Shown here in pieces: positions 7,258 to 10,404 of a stretch of DNA of 10,404 bases. Below the pieces are notes generated by a model. That model was not told the DNA's origin, did no database searches, and saw nothing but the letters and a program-made list of their open reading frames with translations. Every line of letters starts with the position of its first letter. Within the stretch, counting starts at the first letter, position 1. This DNA comes from Deinococcus sp. (GTDB taxonomy: Bacteria > Deinococcota > Deinococci > Deinococcales > Thermaceae). Position numbers and translations under genes: made by a program. Location of the stretch: NCBI GenBank assembly GCA_023382135.1, contig JAMCQK010000227.1:1-10404 (forward strand). Reading direction: 5' to 3'.

Positions 7258-7305
7258 ATGCTACTCCGGCCGGCCAAAAATATTCGCTAACAGGCTATTG
7301 TGCAA
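7258..7305 (-). promoter_or_regulatory. Candidate promoter for the permease-glcDEF-gckA operon
   Basis: The 61-nt gap between the DUF58 stop and the permease start contains, on the minus strand, TTGCAC (7305-7300), a 17-nt spacer, and TATTTT (7282-7277), which fits a sigma-70-type promoter with a weak -35. A second TANNNT match, TAGCAT (7263-7258), sits exactly 6 nt before the GTG start and could drive a leaderless transcript, as also seen at ftsX. No hairpin plus T-tract terminator separates this from DUF58, so readthrough from upstream remains possible. Confidence 0.4.
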
Positions 7306-7312
7306 ACCCACT

Positions 7313-8443
7313 TCAGTGATATGTCATGGAACTGAAAGGCCGGGCAAAGAACTGCAACAGCCTGTCGTTGCCGCGGACGATCTTTACATCCACACCTTCG
7401 GCTTGCAGCAGCAAACGCTTTTTCAGCAGACGCAATACACCCTCGGTTTTGCCAAACATGGGCCGGCCCTTTTCTCCCGGAAGAAGATAAAAACCCTCGG
7501 GCAACAAAACCAGTTGTACACGGCTGGCCCTTACCCTGGCTTTGAGCGCACCCTCAACAATGCTTGGGGAAGCTTCCTGGGTAATCAGGATCATGCTGGC
7601 CCCGGGTGGAGGAGCAGGAACCAGACTCGGGTCCGCCTCACCTTGAACCATCGCCAATAAGGCTAGAAGTCGCGCAAGGTGTCGGGGGCCTCTGCTCATT
7701 TCGGACTGGTACGTCCCGCACGAGAGACCCAGCGCCAAGCTTTCCTTCTCGGCGGCCAGGAGCAGGCCGCCGGCCAAACTTGCCGCGTGCTCGACGTAGA
7801 CGGTTGACCGCGACTCAAACGTTTGCAGATCCAAGTGGACCCAAAGGCTGCTGCTCCTTACCCTGGCAAGCTCCTTGACCATGGGATGGCCTTGCCGCGC
7901 GGTGGCCTTCCAGTGAAAGCGGTTCACGGGGTCGCCAGGGAGATAATCCCTTACGCCCGCAACACGGGCCGGGTCTTCAATGCCACCAGCGGTCTCCGGG
8001 CCATCGGCGAGTAACGTAAGGAGCAGGTTTGGGGCAGGCATTTCAAAGGTAAAGGGGTAGACCAAGACCTCATCTTGAATAAAAGGCACCACAACCTCAC
8101 GTTCCCATAGGCCTAACAGGTAGCGCGCGGACACCCGGACTTTTGGTAGTAAATACTTTCCCCGCCTACGAGGGTTGCAGTCGACAGTCTCTTGCCAGGC
8201 CCACCGACACCACGCCAAGGCCCGGCGACCGCCGGGAAGCAGGGAAAGGGAAGTTGCGCTTTCCCGCTCGGCCCGCAGAAAAACCGGTAAGGGACAGGTA
8301 AAAGAGACCTCGAGACCTCCTTTTACTCCCCGGCCAGGGAAAAGTCTCTTGTGGGCAACAAAAAATCTACCAGATCCACGCACCCACAAAGGCGCCGAAA
8401 CGATCAGCGCCAACAGGCCAAGAGTTAGGGCCAGAGCCACCAC
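7313..8443 (-). CDS. DUF58 domain protein of a MoxR-linked module
   Basis: This 376-residue protein has one N-terminal hydrophobic segment (about 2-21), a middle region rich in beta-strand-like sequence, and the diagnostic DUF58 block around residues 155-190: ARVAGVRDYLPGDPVNRFHW followed by KATARQGHPMVKE. The downstream half resembles the von Willebrand factor A-like fold reported for such proteins. DUF58 proteins are commonly encoded next to MoxR AAA+ ATPases and are thought to be their membrane-linked partners in assembling other complexes; no specific activity is known. The GTG start (8443) follows a GGAAAGG Shine-Dalgarno (8458-8452) by 8 nt and lies 15 nt after the moxR stop. The frame looks uninterrupted and of normal length, in contrast to its two upstream neighbours. 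Confidence 0.85.
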   Translation of the reverse strand: MVALALTLGLLALIVSAPLWVRGSGRFFVAHKRLFPGRGVKGGLEVSFTCPLPVFLRAERESATSLSLLPGGRRALAWCRWAWQETVDCNPRRRGKYLLPKVRVSARYLLGLWEREVVVPFIQDEVLVYPFTFEMPAPNLLLTLLADGPETAGGIEDPARVAGVRDYLPGDPVNRFHWKATARQGHPMVKELARVRSSSLWVHLDLQTFESRSTVYVEHAASLAGGLLLAAEKESLALGLSCGTYQSEMSRGPRHLARLLALLAMVQGEADPSLVPAPPPGASMILITQEASPSIVEGALKARVRASRVQLVLLPEGFYLLPGEKGRPMFGKTEGVLRLLKKRLLLQAEGVDVKIVRGNDRLLQFFARPFSSMTYH

Positions 8444-8458
8444 GCCGAAAACCTTTCC

Positions 8459-9034
8459 TTACCGCTCCACTTCGACCGGAACTGGCAGCTGGCTCAAGAT
8501 GTTATGCAAAATGCCTTCCGTGGTCGTGCCCTCGAGGCGGGCTTCATAGGAGAGAATTAAGCGGTGCGCCAAGACTGGAATCACCGCTTGCTTGATGTCG
8601 TCCGGAATCACAAACTCTCGTCCTGCCAATGCGGCCAAAGCCTGCGCAAAGCGTTCCAGGTTGAGACCGGCTCTGGGTGAAGCCCCTAACACCACGCCCG
8701 GAGCCTTGCGGCTTGCGCCAATGATGTCGAGCAGATAATCCTCGAGCTCTGGCTCGACGCGCACTTGGCGCAGCTTCTTTTGCGCCCCAACCATCTCTTT
8801 ACCCGAAGTCACTGTTTCTAAAGAGTCCGGTGTGAACTGTACCCGGCGGAACTCGAGGCCCAGGCTTTTCGCAAGCGCCCGCGCCAGTGTGGTTTTGCCG
8901 GTGCCGGGTACATCTTCCAGCAGGAGATGTCCTCCAGCCAGCAGTGTGGCTACCACTGAGCGGATCTCTTCAGTTTTTCCCACCACCACACGTTCAACGT
9001 TGTCAGAGAGCTTTTGGTGCCAAGGCTGTATCAA
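8459..9034 (-). CDS. MoxR-family AAA+ ATPase with a large internal deletion
   Basis: Only 191 residues remain, against roughly 310-330 for typical MoxR proteins. The N-terminus is normal, with Walker A DVPGTGKTT (41-49) and the following QFTPD (66-70). The C-terminal lid is also normal, with LGASPRAGLNLERFAQALA (116-134), GREFVIPDD (138-146) and VLAHR (154-158). Between residues 70 and about 75 the sequence jumps from the start of the core domain straight to the region preceding the lid. The Walker B (DEIN type), sensor 1 (ATQNP type) and arginine-finger (LDRF type) segments are therefore absent, yet the frame is kept. ATP hydrolysis is very unlikely. Start: TTG at 9034, overlapping the previous stop as TTGA, with a strong AGGAGG Shine-Dalgarno (9047-9042) 7 nt upstream. 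It could be a degraded gene, a non-hydrolysing remnant that still folds, or an assembly deletion. Confidence 0.85.
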   Translation of the reverse strand: MIQPWHQKLSDNVERVVVGKTEEIRSVVATLLAGGHLLLEDVPGTGKTTLARALAKSLGLEFRRVQFTPDSLETVTSGKEMVGAQKKLRQVRVEPELEDYLLDIIGASRKAPGVVLGASPRAGLNLERFAQALAALAGREFVIPDDIKQAVIPVLAHRLILSYEARLEGTTTEGILHNILSQLPVPVEVER

Positions 9035-9447
9035 CCCGGGCCCTCCTTTGTCTCGCTAATTTTTCTAAAATACTTTGGTAATTCCACGGCCAAGCGCTCA
9101 GCCCGTTCGCTTTCTAACTCTAGACCAGCCGCGCCATATCTAACCTGTTCATACAGAGTCGTAAGCTCATCTAGTTGGTTCGTGCCTTCCTCCAGGCCCA
9201 ACCGCCTGGCGTATTCACGGGGACTTTCAGCCCTTTTCCGGCCAAGACCTATTTGTCGCATGGCGCACAGAAACTGACGGTAGGCGCACCGGATACCGCG
9301 ACCATGTGGAGGGCTCACGGTTCGGTTAGTAAAAAGTGCCCATGGTTCAAACGAACCTTGCGGTTTCAACAGCTCACGCCACGGAAAGCGCAGCATAAGC
9401 GCGGCAAGCAACGCTGAGCCAAACACAGCCAGGACCATCCCTACCAT
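9031..9447 (-). CDS. DUF4129 domain fragment (C-terminal part of a broken membrane protein)
   Basis: Read from ATG 9447 this is 138 residues: one membrane segment (about 1-19), then a cytoplasmic DUF4129-type domain with the pattern AYRQFLCAMRQIGL, SPREYARRLG, LTTLYEQVRYG (about 55-105). DUF4129 domains usually form the C-terminus of longer membrane proteins that accompany MoxR and DUF58 (or transglutaminase) genes. The open frame extends upstream to 9546 without a standard start codon, and its junction-proximal residues (KAVPTLP) join smoothly to the frame of the upstream membrane fragment. ATG 9447 is therefore probably an internal Met, not a true start, and no Shine-Dalgarno precedes it. 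It ends in a TTGA overlap with moxR. Confidence 0.7.
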   Translation of the reverse strand: MVGMVLAVFGSALLAALMLRFPWRELLKPQGSFEPWALFTNRTVSPPHGRGIRCAYRQFLCAMRQIGLGRKRAESPREYARRLGLEEGTNQLDELTTLYEQVRYGAAGLELESERAERLAVELPKYFRKISETKEGPG

Positions 9448-9578
9448 AGGGAGGGTCGGGACCGCTTTGGGGTCGGAGCCAGCTTCCCTGAAACTTCTTC
9501 TATAGCTTGCATAGACGGTGATGGAGTAGGCAAGAATGCCGCTGTGTCATCTTGTCCGCTTTGATTCAGCACAAACCA
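9448..9578 (-). pseudogene. Linker remnant between the two halves of the broken DUF4129 protein
   Basis: Beyond the amber codon at 9581-9579, the frame of the upstream fragment stays open until a TAG at 9443-9441. It first encodes WFVLNQSG and then a Pro/Ser/Thr-rich linker ending APTP. The DUF4129 frame takes over near the GGGG run (plus strand, 9469-9472). Restoring one C on the coding strand there joins APTP to KAVPTLPM without a break. This fits a periplasmic linker between two membrane helices. It is coding remnant rather than a regulatory gap. Confidence 0.55.
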
Positions 9579-10379
9579 CTACACAAGAAGGCTTACGGTG
9601 GTTATTGCTACAAACGGAGCTAAAACATGTAAACCCGCCCATTGCCTACGCTTCCGTTTTTGGCGCACCACAATGAGCAAGGGTAGCCCAAGCGCTAAAA
9701 CCACGAACAAGAGTGTTGCACTGTTCAAAATTTCTATGAACGGCTGCTCTTCGGCGGGGCGGGTTTCAGCCGGTAGTCTGAAGCGTGAGCCAACCCTCTT
9801 TGTGGTTTGGCCAATTTCGTCGCGGGCAAGCTGCTGTTCCCCAGCCGCCGCAGGGAGCGTAAGCGGAGCCGCCCGTAAGAAGGCAGGAGCAAGGAAGATG
9901 GCGCTGGCCACCAGCATGCATACGAGCAAAGCAGCGGTGAAAAGTGCAGATTTCTGATAGTGAAAGCCTCGGCCAAGCTGGTTTGCCAAATATCTTTCAC
10001 GCGCAAACATCCACAGTCCGTGCGTACCGATTATGAGCGCCAAAGTAACGCTGTTTGGACTTAGCAACACAAGAGGCAAACTCCACGACACAGCCCACCG
10101 GCTCCGCTTGCTCATGGCCGAAGCCGTAAGTCCAAAGAGGCCAAGAGACAAGCTTGTCATTCCCCAGTTATTCAGGGCTACAGTCCAAGCTTGATCCCGT
10201 ACTTGGCCACCCAACAAGTGGATAAGTCCGGGGAGGGGAGAGAACCACAAGAATTCTTCGCGGTACGGGGTGCGCCACAAAACCAAGAAAAGCAATATGC
10301 CCAAGATGAATCCAAGCCAATCAGCGGCCGGGAGGACCCAAAGAAACAACAACGAAGCTGCCAACAAAGGACTTGACAC
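9579..10379 (-). CDS. Multi-pass membrane protein fragment (N-terminal part of the broken DUF4129 protein)
   Basis: This 266-residue protein has several hydrophobic segments (about 4-35, 70-88, 100-116, 144-168, 218-240, 249-266) and one polar stretch (about 175-215, rich in Gln, Arg, Glu and Thr). The N-terminal part matches no family I recognise. It ends abruptly at TAG 9581-9579 inside its last membrane helix (VAITTVSLLV), and the next codons continue with WFVLN, so the stop looks like a nonsense mutation. With the linker and the downstream DUF4129 fragment it would make a protein of about 449 codons, a sensible length for a DUF4129 membrane protein of a MoxR-DUF58 module. The first available start is GTG 10379, directly after an in-frame TAA (10388-10386), without a Shine-Dalgarno and within a pentamer repeat. 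The true N-terminus may be longer or also disrupted. Confidence 0.65.
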   Translation of the reverse strand: MSSPLLAASLLFLWVLPAADWLGFILGILLFLVLWRTPYREEFLWFSPLPGLIHLLGGQVRDQAWTVALNNWGMTSLSLGLFGLTASAMSKRSRWAVSWSLPLVLLSPNSVTLALIIGTHGLWMFARERYLANQLGRGFHYQKSALFTAALLVCMLVASAIFLAPAFLRAAPLTLPAAAGEQQLARDEIGQTTKRVGSRFRLPAETRPAEEQPFIEILNSATLLFVVLALGLPLLIVVRQKRKRRQWAGLHVLAPFVAITTVSLLV

Positions 10380-10397
10380 ACTACATTACACTACACT
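10378..10397. repeat. Tandem pentamer repeat (ACACT x4) at the first start codon
   Basis: The plus strand reads ACACT-ACATT-ACACT-ACACT, four copies with one mismatch. The minus strand gives AGTGT-AGTGT-AATGT-AGTGT and overlaps the GTG start at 10379-10377. Five is not a multiple of three, so copy-number change would alter the reading frame or the spacing of any promoter here. Confidence 0.7.
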
Positions 10398-10404
10398 GCG
10401 CTGA

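Larger units (their letters stand above)
1652..8537. repeat. Dispersed iterated palindrome CCTCGAGG (11 copies; CTCGAG 16 copies)
   Basis: CCTCGAGG occurs starting at 1652, 1811, 2381, 2462, 2969, 3950, 4217, 5406, 6775, 7149 and 8530. Further bare CTCGAG sites start at 1669, 5469, 8309, 8741 and 8852. An equal-base random sequence of this length would contain about 0.16 copies of a given octamer and about 2.5 of a hexamer. All copies lie inside genes and are read in varied contexts, so they are not explained by one protein motif. None occurs in 1-1651 or 8858-10404. Confidence 0.85.

Noticed and set aside
7266..7276. GGCCGGCC run before the permease as a terminator hairpin
   Set aside because: It is self-complementary but has no loop, and on the coding strand the T-tract precedes rather than follows it.
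9448..9550. Short separate gene starting at ATG 9550
   Set aside because: That frame reaches a stop after about 16 codons and has no ribosome binding site, and the region is better explained as the linker of the broken DUF4129 gene.

Overview
All genes in this window read leftward on the minus strand. Predicted starts include ATG, GTG and TTG, coding GC is high (about 60% by eye, with a dip at the right end), and the palindrome CCTCGAGG recurs through the middle. Together with the gene families this suggests a Deinococcota (Thermus/Meiothermus-like) bacterium. That assignment is inference from style and gene content, not from a marker gene.

In transcription order (right to left) there are three blocks. 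Block 1 (10379-7313) is a MoxR-DUF58-DUF4129 type module that looks damaged. Its DUF4129 membrane protein is split by an in-frame amber codon at 9581-9579 and a frameshift close to 9469-9472. Its MoxR ATPase has lost the central part of the AAA+ domain (Walker B, sensor 1) in frame. Only the DUF58 protein looks intact. This end is less GC-rich and carries a pentamer tandem repeat at the first start codon.

Block 2 (7251-1170) is a compact glycolate utilisation operon: an EamA-family permease overlapping glcD by 8 nt, then glcD, glcE, glcF and a glycerate 2-kinase (gckA). GlcDEF would oxidise glycolate to glyoxylate. The kinase would feed glycerate into glycolysis as 2-phosphoglycerate. The enzymes joining glyoxylate to glycerate are not in the window. 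A plausible promoter lies at 7277-7305. The 81-nt glcD-glcE gap holds several inverted repeats that may tune expression inside the operon.

Block 3 (1115-1) is ftsX followed, with a 4-nt ATGA overlap, by the start of a secreted coiled-coil protein resembling EnvC/M23 murein hydrolase activators. This is a cell-division hydrolase control pair without an adjacent ftsE. No tRNA, rRNA, CRISPR array, insertion sequence or convincing intrinsic terminator was seen.
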